Shown piece after piece: positions 12,773 to 24,199 of a DNA stretch of 64,000 bases. Source of the stretch: Branchiostoma floridae (Eukaryota; Chordata; Leptocardii; Amphioxiformes; Branchiostomatidae); the NCBI RefSeq assembly GCF_000003815.2, contig NC_049983.1, forward strand, positions 27,609,305-27,673,304, read 5' to 3'. Each line of letters begins with the position of its first letter. Position 1 is the stretch's first letter. The notes beneath the pieces are model-generated. The model was given only the letters and a program-made list of their open reading frames with translations. It ran no database searches and was not told where the DNA came from. The position numbers and the translations under genes were made by a program.

Positions 12773-12778
12773 TTTATA
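12773..12778 (-). promoter_or_regulatory. TATA box of BRICHOS copy 2
   Basis: TATAAA on the minus strand, about 100 bp before the ATG, at the same distance as in copies 1 and 3. The flanking promoter sequence is nearly identical to copy 1. Confidence 0.6.
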
Positions 12779-13999
12779 GAGGTTTGAAACAATGAACCTG
12801 TCAATCAACCAATCAATCAAGTTGTTTGTTACACAAAAATTCTTGGAAGCAACACTTCCTTGACTTTTGTGTAAATTCTGCAAAGCGCTGACTCATGAGA
12901 ACAGAACATAAGTTGCTGACTTGTTATTTCCAATATGTATTGGAACGTGTCAATGTGGCTTGAGAACTCTAAGCTGTACCATTCATATATGTCATATAGT
13001 CATAGTAGTCTTACGTTGTCTTATCCTTGTTTCCTTTGGACTACTGAAAATATATCTTCCTAACCTTTTTGCAAATTGATTATCTAGGATAAACCTGTTT
13101 TCCAACTAGATCTCTTTTGCAAATCAATTCACAGCTAGGATGTAAAAACCTCTCTCCAACAAGATCTCTTCAGTGTCACTGACGAAAGACACCGGATGTT
13201 GTTTGAACATTCTGGCTATTTCTTGCTGACTCGTTAGCAAACCATGTTTGGAACAGCAACAGGGGTTATTAAGAGTAGCTGTCATTGTCATAAACATATT
13301 GAAATTCCTTAATGTACTTAAATTGTTCCGACAGGTAATCATGCACATCGAGATACTATTCTATAGTTTTGTCTGGAATCTTTCCAATGTGCGTGTGCTG
13401 ACTGACAAGGGCGATTACATGCTCATGAGTCATGACCGAACTGTAAGTTATGCCGCGAGTTTTTTTTCGGAGCCTTTGTCCTTTGACAAAGGTCCTACAC
13501 TTGTTTGTCACAGAGTACGTTTCCTTGTTAGATAAGATTGTTATTCCATGGCAGCAAACACACGCAGAGCCCGACTTAGAACCAGTTCCAAGAAAAACCA
13601 CTTTATCGTCATGTCCAACCGGGCGGTCCTTGCCCGGTCAACCGCCCTGACATTGAAGCCTTTTGATTTCTTTGTCGTCTGACTTTGCAGACCTTATCTC
13701 CATACCTCCATGATATATTCAAAGTTTTTGTGAATATCTTGTTTTATCTTTTTTCATTGATTATATGAATTTTGCTGTAATAATAATAATAATCATCTGG
13801 TGTATTTTGCCAGCCAGTAGGTACCCAAAGTATGAGTAATGAGGCTGTTTAACGTGGTCGAGGCTCCAAAAGATGGTCTTCTCTTTTGACATGGAATAAG
13901 TTGTATGTGTGCGTGAAATTCTGTTTCCTTTGGCAGAACTACATTTCTTAACTAGAGTACCACGGCCGCATACCTTCGCCAAATGATTCTACACTTTAC

Positions 14000-14575
14000 A
14001 ACTGCTATAATGTATTAATTTTGTTTGTCATTAATATGCAAATAAGGTTGTCATTGGAGTAAATTATATTACTTGATCATCTCCTCCACCAAACAACAGA
14101 CATACACAATCTATGTTAAAATGATTTTTATCGCATTTTCTGCTAATTTATGCAAATGAGGTCATCATTTGCATAATTTATGTTCAACGATGCTCACCTA
14201 TACATAACTTCCAAATGCCACAAGTAAAAGTTCCCGTCATTTGCCACAATGACGTTATAGCATTCCCTCAATAATTACGCAAATTAGGTCTGTATTTTGC
14301 ATGACATATCTATAAATATTCTTCTCTTTCTCAGTTACAAATGTCACATGTTGCAATGGTCATATGATAGATCTGAGCGTGTTTAAACGATTTCCTGATT
14401 AATTATGCATATAAGATTCCTATTTGCATAATTATGAAGTTAGGGTTGTAGATCCGCTCGTAGATGACCTCCCTGACTCCGCGATCATACCACCATGGTT
14501 CACGGTCAAGGATGCCTGTCATATCGATGAAGGTTAGACATCTACTGGCAGGTAAAAAGATACGTAAAAAAACAA
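14000..14575. other. AT-rich spacer, no gene
   Basis: AT-rich sequence with repeated 'atgcaaat'-like and 'gcataat'-like motifs. No coding exon is seen. It belongs to a stretch of about 1.4 kb present in unit 2 but missing from unit 1. Confidence 0.4.
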
Positions 14576-14705
14576 TTACTCAAGCAACTGGATATGGTTT
14601 TGGAAACGATCAGACGTTTCAGATAACATCTGTTGTTTCTTGTCAGTGTCAATGTTATCTAAAACGTCTGACCGTTTCCACAACCATATCCAGTTGCTTG
14701 AGTAA
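14576..14705. repeat. Long inverted repeat: 54-bp arms, 22-bp loop
   Basis: Left arm 14576-14629 and right arm 14652-14705 are near-perfect reverse complements (each carries the AACTGGATATGG or CCATATCCAGTT core and the cagacgtt/aacgtctg core). The right-arm sequence recurs at about 59566-59620 and 63306-63360, always followed by a CCTGGATGT..AACCTACATCGACG stretch in those two, so it belongs to a dispersed element. Here two copies face each other. Confidence 0.75.
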
Positions 14706-15249
14706 CTGCTTTTTGGCGTAAGGATGTCTGTTGTCTCCAGTCTAAAGGAACGTTCTTGGTGTGGTAGAGGACGAGTATCCACATGTTCAACCGGCGTTTC
14801 TAGTTAGATGTAAACTTGTATTGAATTGTTTCTGCCAGTTCATTCTAGTGACGCTGAAGAAGAGTGATTGATGTCACTCGTAACGTCCGGAAGTAAATCG
14901 TTTTTTATCCAGTTGTAGAGATTGGATTGTATTTGGATATCGTTTACCTGGATGTGTAACATTCATAAACGTAAACGTACTAAAGTACTCGTTCCAAAAT
15001 AGTTTCACCAACGACTATTTTTGTTTACTATTTGTGTGTATAAAATATAAATCGTCAGAGATTATTTGTAGATATCGGGTGTACTTTGACCTCCCATATC
15101 TGTAACTGTATCTATATAGCCGGCATAACCGTCCTACGGCATAAAACACTAGATTCACAGGCACGCGGCGCGGCAGCAGCTGGTTACTTGTATAATACAC
15201 TGAACGACCCGTCACACTCAACTTTTGTATGTCTATCTGCAAGCGTTCT

Positions 15250-16060
15250 TTAAACCTCACCAGAGAAGATGTCCCTTATAGTTCTGGGAAAGTACGAATT
15301 TTTGAACACATCGATCCTAGGCTGGTAACTCTGGTATTTGAATGCAAGACTGTTTCTTGTATCAGTATCAGTCGGTACGTCCACCAGCTTATTGGTCATT
15401 TTGTACATCATGCAAAGTCTGGACATTTTCCTTCTGTCTTCAAGTGACATCCACTGCAAATCTGTTTTCATTTTGGTAACAGTGGCATCCCTGCTTGGGT
15501 CTGTACCCTTGCCAGTAAGAGTTTATATTTGTCTTTCTTTGTATACGGGTCCCACACTGTTGCATACTGTTGCATCATATTCAAGATTAGGTCTTACCCT
15601 GGCTGGGCATGCCCACAAGTTGCGTTGAATCACCCCCAATGTCTGTTTATCCTTGTTTGTTATTTTGTTAACATAGAAACCCCACTTCAGCCCAGTTGTT
15701 AACGTGACACCTAGGTATGGGTGGCTTTTTGTGGTTGCTAATGTCTGACCACAGAACTGGTAATGGGACACATTTGGTGTTCGTTTGTTCGTAATGTGCA
15801 TGATATAGCACTTGTCAGGATTGAAGTGCATAAGCCATTTATTTCCTTTGCCATTCTTCCAGCGTGTTCAGGTCTTTCTGAAGGACTTGTGAATCACTCT
15901 TTGTGGATACCTCTATATATAACAGGCAATCATCGGCGAATAACCGTATGTCTAGACGACAATGTTCCTTGGTATCTGTTAGACTGTTGCTATTTAGAAG
16001 AGAGCTGACAAAGGCAGAACTACAAACTACCTGAAAACCTTTTATTTCCAACCCACGTGC
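15250..16060 (-). mobile_element. CR1/L2-like reverse-transcriptase fragment B, copy in unit 2
   Basis: In order on the minus strand: an RT palm with RLFADDCLLY (about 15960), then NPDKCYIMH and YLGV segments, then the C-terminal part (RRKMSRLCMMYKMTNKLV; FPRTIRD) that is typical at the end of CR1-like ORF2. Frames are broken between segments, so it is a relic. It is the longer sister of 7359-7890. Confidence 0.7.
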
Positions 16061-16784
16061 CCTAATATAAACCTTCCTTCAACATGAATGAAACGTTAAT
16101 AATGCTTTTATTGTGCTCAGAGACCTTGCCCGTCTACAAAAGTAGCAACATTTATTTTTCACAGAGTCTAAGGTTTCCTTGTTAGATAAGATTGTTGTTC
16201 CATGGTAGCAAACACACGCAGAACCCGACGTAGAACCAGTTCCTGGAAAATTACTCTATCGTCTTGTCCAACCGGGCTGACCTTGACCGGTCAGCTGCCC
16301 TGACAGAAACGCTTTTGAGTCCTTTTTTTGCGAAGGCAGAGGACGGTCATTTTGCAGGCTGATTTCCACAAAAAGGACAATTGGAAGAACTATAGTTCAC
16401 CGATTCGATTAAATTATAAATATTTAGCGCAATAGCTTTATAGATATTGTAGACATTGTATCAAATCTAAACCATGGAAAGAGATTGCTCAGACACATAA
16501 ATCAATTTTAATTGCTATATTTCAGCTGAGTCTACTTAGATGAACAAGACAACATACATGTGCCTCCTGCAAATAAAGATTTGTTGTTTCTTTCGATAAC
16601 CGTGTTCTATGTTTCAACTCATAATACCAACTTTGTAGTCCCGTGCTTTAGCAGAATTTTTTCCTTGTATTTTTGAGCTATGTCCAGTATCAGGGTGAAG
16701 TGCACGAAGTTAGGGTGTACGAAGTTGTACGAAGTTGTACTAAGTTACAACCGTTTCCCACTGGCTTTGATGCTATATCGGGAG

Positions 16785-17330
16785 TCACAGATGACGTCAA
16801 AACATTTATTGGATGACGTCATCTAACTTTGGACAGTGGGCAGGGTAGGTCAACAAGTGTACGAAGTTGTCCTAAGTTGTGCAAAGTTACGTGACGTCAT
16901 CTAACTTCGGACAGTGGGTAGGGTAGGTCAACAAGTGTGCGAAGTTGTCCTAAGTTGTGCAAAGTTACGTGACGTCATCTAACTTCGGACAGTGTGCAGG
17001 GTAGGTCAACAAGTGTGCGAAGTTGTCCTAAGTTGTGCAAAGTTACGTGACGTCATCTAACTTCGGACAGTGGGTAGGGTAGGTCAACAAGTGTGCGAAG
17101 TTGTCCTAAGTTGTGCAAAGTTACGTGACGTCATCTAACTTCGGACAGTGGGTAGGGTAGGTCAACAAGTGTGCGAAGTTGTCCTAAGTTGTGCAAAGTT
17201 ACGTGACGTCATCTAACTTTGGACAGTGGGCAGGGTAGGTCAACAAGTGTGCGAAGTTGTCCTAAGTTGTGCAAAGTTACGTGACGTCATCTAACTCTGG
17301 ACAGTGGGCAGGGTAGGGCGGCATGTGTAC
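16785..17330. repeat. 78-bp tandem array with CRE palindromes (left subterminal)
   Basis: About six to seven units at exactly 78-bp spacing (GTGCGAAGTTGTCC starts near 16937, 17015, 17093, 17171 and 17249). Each unit carries TGACGTCA, the full cAMP-response-element/ATF palindrome. The array lies inside the left end of the TIR element. Confidence 0.85.
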
Positions 17331-17820
17331 GAATTTGTCCAAAGTTAATACATAGTAAAAACTTATATATGTGTAAATAAGATACACACCACTCACGCAT
17401 ATAAACAAATAAAATATAGATGCACATTAATCAGCACAAAATCAATGTTCATGCATTGTAAAAAATTTCATTTATTTCACTTTTTTTGTCTTTTATTTCT
17501 CCTCTTAACGTTCGTTTTAACAATGCACACAAAATAATTTACGTTCACTCTTAATATTATATTTCCCTTTTTTTACGTCACTTCTAAATACAAGTACCTG
17601 AAAACATCTCCCCTATCTATTTATAAACTACATGTATTGCAGTCATCTTTCACTACTTTGTATCATAAGAAGTAGTAGTTGTTATTTTATTCCTTGTAAT
17701 TTAACAATTAATTGAAGTACTTCCACCATTTAGTACATAAGTAAACCCAGCAGACGGACTACCACTGTCCGTATGGTCTTTCCGCAACTTCGTGTAAACA
17801 TCAGTCACAAGTTCTTGAAT

Positions 17821-18592
17821 CTATTTGCAGATAGTAGATTTCCCAGCACCTGCCAAGACAACAGGTAAATGTCATTTTGATCCCCGCTAATAGATGTTTA
17901 AAAAGAATAGAACAAATGAAATAAAAGCAGCCGTGGCGCAATACAGAGATTGAAAAACGACACCATTCTACGAACGCATTCCAGGTTCGAATTAAAAAAA
18001 AACACCTGAGCAAATGACGTAAATGTCTGTTGGTGACGTTAAGCAAAAGAATGTTCGACAAGGTATGGTTCTAGAAATGACGGTTGTAAATTTTGAACAT
18101 ATAACGTTATATCTACATTTAATCAAACGTTTGATTTGAAACAATAAAAAAGGTGTTTATAAGTAAATCTACCTGTTGGCAGGCAGATGGCTGTCCACAT
18201 GTACAGAAGAACATTTTCCCTCCATTTGGTGTCAGGTGGAGAGACTTGTGCATGGCTTACAGCAAAAGCCGCGACCGTGATAAGGCTATATAAAACAGCC
18301 ACCATTGGCACGCACAAAACAGATGCAACAGCACAACATCCCTGTGAAGAATAAGACAAATCTTAATAAAGATAAGTAATCTGCATTCTGATAAAAAATA
18401 TGTTGTTTTGTAAGATGTAACTTCTAAAGAATAGAAGATTTATGAATCAAAAGTCAGAACTCAAAACATATCAAGGTGCGATTAATACGACTAACCCACC
18501 TGAACAAGTTCTTCCGGAAAATCCTTCCAATCAAACTCGACTTTCCAGGACGAATGGAGATTTGTAGCCTTCAAAGAGTTACTGCACGACAT
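17821..18592 (-). CDS. Possible three-exon cargo gene inside the TIR element (96 aa)
   Basis: Exons (minus): 18592-18500, 18341-18173 and 17849-17821 (TAG), with GT-AG sites and matching phases. The predicted product has a soluble start (MSCSNSLKATNLHSSWKVEF), one strong hydrophobic segment (about residues 35-60) and ends LPTGAGKSTICK, a fragment resembling a nucleotide-binding P-loop but cut off by the stop. I do not recognise the family. It may be a gene fragment captured by the transposon, the remains of a longer GTPase- or ATPase-like gene, or a chance set of open exons. The last intron contains one of the element's direct repeats. Confidence 0.35.
17930..18100. repeat. Internal direct repeat of the TIR element (with 18661-18853)
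   Basis: This stretch (core GAAAAACGACACCATTC, later TTCTAGAAATGAC) recurs in the same orientation at 18661-18853 with scattered differences, about 740 bp away. The pair brackets the first two exons of the putative cargo gene. Confidence 0.7.
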
Positions 18593-18948
18593 GATATGAT
18601 ATAATTTGTCCGTAAATCCCCCGTTAAGAAAGTCTATTTCGTCAAAGACACAGACTAAAAAGTAGCCGTGGCGACTTCAGCGCCACACGGTTTCAAACTG
18701 TTAGACTGAAAAACGACACCATTCGAAGAACGCATTCCGGATTCGAATTACGAAAACACTTGAGTTAGTGACGTAAACGTCAGATTGTGACGTCTAAGAA
18801 GATGAGAACATTAGAAGAAAGGTTCTAGAAATGACAGTTGAGACATTTGAACGTAACACAGAAAACGTGTAGACGCGTAGTGTAGTATATGTATCGCCAA
18901 AGTCATGCTAGGCGACATCTTCCTAGGAATACGCGACCTGATCAGTAC

Positions 18949-19180
18949 ACCCGGCTGACTGTCCAAAGTTTAGATGACGTCATGGTTAGCGTGACGTCAT
19001 AACTTCGGACAAGTTCGTACAACTCCGTACATCACCCGGCTGACTGTCCAAAGTTTAGATGACGTCATGGTTAGCGTGACGTCATAACTTCGGACAAGTT
19101 CGTACAACTCCGTACACCACCCGGCTGACTGTCCAAAGTTTAGATGACGTCATAACTTCGGACAAGTTCGTACAACTTTG
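18949..19180. repeat. 85-bp tandem array with CRE palindromes (right subterminal)
   Basis: Three units starting at about 18951, 19036 and 19121 (CCGGCTGACTGTCCAAAG). The first two carry two TGACGTCA-core sites each, the third one. In reverse complement the unit resembles the left 78-bp unit (tgacgtcatctaa..tttggacagt), so the two arrays look like independently expanded parts of one long inverted repeat. Confidence 0.8.
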
Positions 19181-19638
19181 GACAACTTTGGACAACTTCA
19201 GACATCTAACTTAACTTAGGACAACTTCGTGCATTTCACCTGATACTGGACATGGGTGGTATTTTTTTGCCATCCGCATTAGTTTTGGGGCTCTAATTAG
19301 TTGTGGAGTCTGGTGGAGGCTAAGTATTTCATACTGACCTCATGCGGAACTTGACTATGTGCCTCTATATAGCTAGACATATATAAATATATGAGACAGT
19401 GAGATAGTGAGATGGTTCAGTCAGTGAACAATAAAATACATCGCAGCTACTTCTACACAGTAGAAGAGGCTGAATTGCGCATTTTAGACATTGTACTTCA
19501 TACATGTGTAGAATCTATGAAAATATACAATTACAAGAAGTCTTATTATAGGAATAAAGCAAAAGGAAACAAAACAAATTGTTATACAAAGTATAAATGA
19601 AGACTGTGACGGTGGATTGAGAGACTTGGGAGATCTTT

Positions 19639-20485
19639 TCAGGTACATGTATTTAAAAGGTGGGTGAAGTATGGGATGGGGCTGTTTTTGTAGCGGTTTG
19701 TTTTGGTCGATGGAATGCTAAGTTTGTTTGCACTTTTTAGGTCTCTACCATGAACTTCGGAACGTGTTGGGGGTAGCCAGCTTCTAAATATAGGGGAACT
19801 AATCAGAGATTTGGCAAACTTAAGGCTAAGGTTTTTCCTCCTGTTTTCTAAGGAGGGGAGACATAAATGGGTTAGGGCTTCGTCATAACATGTATAATGG
19901 AGGCCAAGGATAATTCTTAGGGCACGTTTTTGTACTCGCTCGATCTTCATGAATTGCAGCGCCGTGATACTCGGGCTCCAAACTGGAGCAGCGTACTCTA
20001 AAGTAGGCCGTATGTAACTCTGATAGAATTCGATGAGATCTTGTGTGGGGAGTCCAAATCGTTTTAATTTTTTCAGCCAAAAAAGGCGTGAACTTGCCTT
20101 TTGTGTGATGATGTCAACATGTTTGCTCCAACTAAGATCTTTGGAGAACCATAGGCCAAGTATACATGCGTCTTCCGTGTATTCAAGGGGCGTATCGTTA
20201 AGTGAGATTGTCGGAGGAGGGGGGCAGTCTTTCATAAACGAAATCATTAGTAGTTTAAATTTTTCACCGTTTAGGATCATGTCGTTTTTTGACGCCCAGC
20301 CATTTAATTCATTCAGGGATGTTTGTACTTGGCTGGGATCATAGAACATTTTATTTTCACATATTGATAAGTCGTCGACAAATTCATAACGGTCTTCTCT
20401 GAGGGCGTCGTTAATATAAATTAAGAAGAGGATAGGACCTAATTTTGTGCCTTGGGGGACGCCAGACGAAATTTCTCTCCAATAT
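19639..20485 (-). mobile_element. Non-LTR reverse-transcriptase fragment A, copy in unit 2
   Basis: One open minus-strand frame of about 280 codons: SSGVPQGTKLGPILFLIYIN (RT domain 4/5), EFVDDLSI (the catalytic YxDD box as FVDD), LGLWFSKDLSW and the RT thumb, ending near 19639. The 5' part (endonuclease and fingers) is missing and the truncation abuts a GATA/GAGA repeat at about 20488-20535. The domain order fits a CR1/jockey-type non-LTR element. The unit 1 copy (8870-9740) has a broken frame. Confidence 0.8.
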
Positions 20486-20615
20486 GATGGATAGATAGAT
20501 AGATGGAGAGAGAGAGAGATAGATAGAGAGAGAGAACACGTTTTTAAACTAAAACCTTGTAGTCAAAACAAATCCTTGTAGTAACGAGCGATATGCAGTA
20601 AGTGCTTTGACAAAC

Positions 20616-20621
20616 TTTATT
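20616..20621 (-). terminator. Candidate poly(A) signal, BRICHOS copy 3
   Basis: Minus-strand AATAAA about 330 bp past the stop, in the same conserved block as in copies 1 and 2. Confidence 0.45.
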
Positions 20622-20948
20622 CAAATGTTGAATGGAACCACAGGCGAGATTGACCTCGACAATGTAAAATGAAGTTGTGCACAAATCAAACCGAATCTAA
20701 TTCACACAGTAGGACAGCTACCTTGTGTAAACATATCTCATTTTGTCTCATTCAAATGAGAAAGCATTTAGAAAACAAGTTGAGTTTAGTTTATCAATGG
20801 AAATCTACATTAGCACACACGCAATGACACGTTTTACGTGTTTTGCACAAAGGCTTAAAACGTCAAACACAAAGGATTGTAAGAACCAATTTGCCAGCTA
20901 AGACAAAAATTTTCTGACAGCCTGCCAGATATTTTTATCTTAAATTTC

Positions 20949-23206
20949 TCAAGGGCAATAAGGGGTGCACTCCCAGCCAATGCCTGTGAAGTCATGGCGC
21001 CGGGTGCAGTCATAATAGGTTGGTTGCTGAAATGGGTTACCATTGTTGTTACAGTTGTAGACGTAGACGCAGGTGTTGGTCTCACGTTCACATCTGTACA
21101 TCCATGTCGTTGGTGGACAAGACAGGGTCAGAGTGCGAGCAGTTTTGTTCCCTAAGCAGTGAAAAAATTGACAATGTTTAGCATATCTGCCGTCAGGATG
21201 GCTGAAATTGAATGGTTAAATCAGAGGACTTTTAAGGGTCACACCCTGAGTTTATTTCGGGTTGCTTTACACCCTCAAGTCTAGCGACAGCCTTAGCCAG
21301 CAAAGTATATTGTAGCTGAATGACTGTATATAGGCTGAGAGGATATTCCTTCAGCTGAGTCATGATCATTCAACTTCTCTAATTTTGAAAGATTACAGGA
21401 AAAATCGTTATTTCCATGTGAAAAGTAATGCACAAAATCGGGCGTTTCGCATTTGATAAAACCCATTGAAAAGATTTTTCAGGCATACCTGACTGTTGTT
21501 GTCAGAAAGAGGAAAACGTTGCGAGTGATCGAGCCAATTATAAAGGTAATTCTAGTACTAATTTTATCTTTTTAAATCATCCATGACGCGGCGTATTGCA
21601 ACTTCGGACACAATCACACAACACCTCAGAGGTCAATCTGGGTCAAGGAATCGATTTACATTCTAGGCGTACGGATACCCCGAAATGAAGCTCAGGTCCA
21701 AACACAATTTTCACCAAAAGCGCACCACTTCCTACGCTTTAAGACATGTTCGTATTTAATGTCATTTTGCAGTAACTAATGAGAAATTCAAACCTAGTCG
21801 AAGAGCTAATCGAGATGTAGAAAATGGTGTAAGATTTTACCTCCGTCCTGCTCGATGGATGCCTCAGGAACCACCTCCGTAGTGTAGACAGGATACTTCA
21901 TGCACATCTGGGCCATCTGGTCCCCCAGCATGGAGCGGTCCTTCACAGGCTGCGCGGCGGCGCGCTGGTAGGTCTCCTCCTTCTTCTTCTTGATGATGGT
22001 GCTCCGTGCTTGTGGATTCTATAAACATAGGCGGGGTATTTAATGTCAATATTATAAAATCAAAGCTCATGGCGTCTTTTGTGACCGTAAATTGTAGTCC
22101 TTGTTCTCTCTGTACATTGACAATTAATTTTCCGAAAGTTACTCACCGCCATCTCGCTCAACCCTTCCTCCAGCTTGTCGATAGTCAGCATATCGTCAGG
22201 CATGTGGGACAGGAAACAGACGTTCAGGTCCGGGAAGAGGGTCATCGCCAGACCCTGTAAAGTAAAATGCATTAATTTCTCAGTCAGTTATCACCGCTAG
22301 ACTATATCTGTTCTTCTTTTAAACAGAAGTACCATAAACATGTGGGTGTAAATCGTGTTGTACGCACCGTGTTGTAGTCCAGCATGAACTGATTGGCAGT
22401 CACGATGTTGTGCTGAGGCACGTGGAACACGACGATCTGATTCTCTCGGTCTACGTCAGTCACTTGGTTGAAAATCGTTCCTTCCTCGTTGATTTGGACA
22501 GTGTACTGATGCTAAAAAGGAGAATTCGGATCATGAATCAGCAGCAACAAATGCACGAGTAGGTACATGTAATGGTTTCTCTCTGCAAATGTAATTCCTA
22601 CCATGACGTTATCTTAACCTGTCTGTATCTGTGCCTGTAAAGCCGGTATAGCCGCCTTTGGTGTATCACACCAGCTTCTGTATCTGTATCTGTATGGTTG
22701 GTATAACTGCCCTTTATACCAATGTCAAATCTGATCAAAGTATATTCAACGTCATTTCAATCCCTGTAGAATATCCTCTTGTTGTACTTTTACCATTTGC
22801 CATTTACAACATTAATCATTTTCAGATTGAAACATTAGATTCAACGGGGACAGATATAAATGCATTGCAGGACAGGCTCACTTGTGAAACCAAAGAAAAG
22901 CTGACATTTAAGCTGCACACTAATTTGCTGAAGATTTAAAATGTTATCTTCCCTACCTGGGTGGAGGGGGCCTTTTCCTCACACGTACAGGGGCACGTAC
23001 AGGAGGGTGCCGCGTGGACGGTAGACAAAACCGCCAAGATGGAGAAGAGCAGAAATCCAGCCTGGGGAACATGAACAAATGTTACATGTTGCATAAAATA
23101 AAATAAACTACACCCTAGTTTTTTATGTTACATAAAATAAAATAAACTACACCCTAACTTGAAGAGGCAGCGCTATCAGCATAAGAGAGTCTTGATGGCT
23201 TACCAT
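20949..23206 (-). CDS. Secreted BRICHOS-domain protein, copy 3 (six exons, 246 aa)
   Basis: Exons (minus): ATG 23206-23204, 23061-22957, 22511-22368, 22254-22147, 22018-21841 and 21151-20949 (TGA at 20951-20949). Lengths and phases are the same as in copy 2. The signal peptide, BRICHOS Asp and Cys pair and the seven-Cys tail are intact. It is closest to copy 2 throughout, including the tail exon. Intron sequences are also highly similar to copies 1 and 2, so the duplications are recent. The minisatellite in intron 2 is reduced to about one and a half units. Confidence 0.85.
22622..22710. repeat. Intronic minisatellite remnant in BRICHOS copy 3
   Basis: One and a half units of the same repeat found at 5331-5530 and 11876-12178, in the same intron. 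Confidence 0.65.
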
Positions 23207-23302
23207 GACAAACCAGTGAACAGTCGGTCTCTTCGGTCGAAGATTCAGTCACAACAGCTTTTGGATGGTTGGGGTATGTCAGCAATCGAGCGGTGCACCC
23301 AA

Positions 23303-23308
23303 TTTATA
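23303..23308 (-). promoter_or_regulatory. TATA box of BRICHOS copy 3
   Basis: TATAAA on the minus strand about 100 bp upstream of the ATG. The leader is 4 bp shorter than in copies 1 and 2 through loss of GCGT-type sequence near 23263. Confidence 0.6.
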
Positions 23309-24199
23309 GAGGTTTGAAACAATGAACCTGTCAATCAACCAATCAATCAAGTTGTTTGTTACACAAAAATTCTTGGAAGCAACACTCCATTGACTCTTGG
23401 GTAAATTCGGCAAAGCGCTGACTCATGAGAACAGAACATAAGTTGCTGACTTGTTATTTGCAATATGTATTGGAACGTGTCAATGTGGCTCGAGAACTCT
23501 AAGCTGTACCATTCATATATGTCATATAGTCATAGTAGTCTTACGTTGTCTTATCCTTGTTTCCTTTGGACTCCTAACATTTGTCTTCCTCACTTTTTTT
23601 GCATATTGATTATGGAGGATTAACCCGTTCTTTAACTAGTTCTCCTTTGCATATCAATTCACAGCTAGGATATAAAAACTCTCTCCAACAATTTCCACTA
23701 GTGTCATTGACGAAAGACACCGGATGTTGTTTGAACATTCTGGCTATTTCTTCTTTAGTCGTTAGCAAACCGCGCTTGGAATTAAAACATGGACATATTC
23801 ATATTCCTTAATGTACTTAAATTGTTCCGACAGGTAATCATGCACATCGAGATACTATTCTATAGTATTGTCTGGAATCTCTCCCGTGTGCGTGTGCTGA
23901 CTGACAAGGGCGATTACATGCTCATGAGTCATGACCGAACTGTAAGTTATGCCGCGAGTTTTTTTTCGGAGCCTTTGTCCTTTGACAAAGGTCCTACACT
24001 TGTTTGTCACAGAGTACGTTTCCTTGTTAGATAAGATTGTTATTCCATGGCAGCAAACACACGCAGAGCCCGACTTAGAACCAGTTCCAAGAAATCCACT
24101 CCATCGCCATGTCCAACCGGGCGGTCCTTGCCCGGTCAGCTGCCCTGACAGAAAACGCTTTGGGTCCTATTTCTTGCGAAGGTAGACCTGAATTCACCA

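Larger units (their letters stand above)
16675..19258. mobile_element. 2584-bp TIR DNA transposon with 8-bp target duplication
   Basis: Both ends carry an inverted ATGTCCAGTATCAGG..TGAA..TGCACGAAGTT sequence (left about 16680-16712, right about 19220-19253). GTATTTTT is directly repeated at 16667-16674 and 19259-19266. The paralogous unit 1 has the uninterrupted empty site with one GTATTTTT at 8504-8511, which fixes the boundaries. Eight-bp duplications occur in hAT- and P-type elements among others, but the outermost 5 bp of the ends do not match each other and I see no transposase, so the superfamily is undetermined. Inside are two subterminal tandem arrays, a pair of direct repeats of about 170 bp and a possible small spliced gene. 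Confidence 0.8.

Noticed and set aside
16785-17330. Regular repeats considered as a CRISPR-like array
   Set aside because: Units are contiguous 78-bp copies without unique spacers, inside a eukaryotic TIR element.
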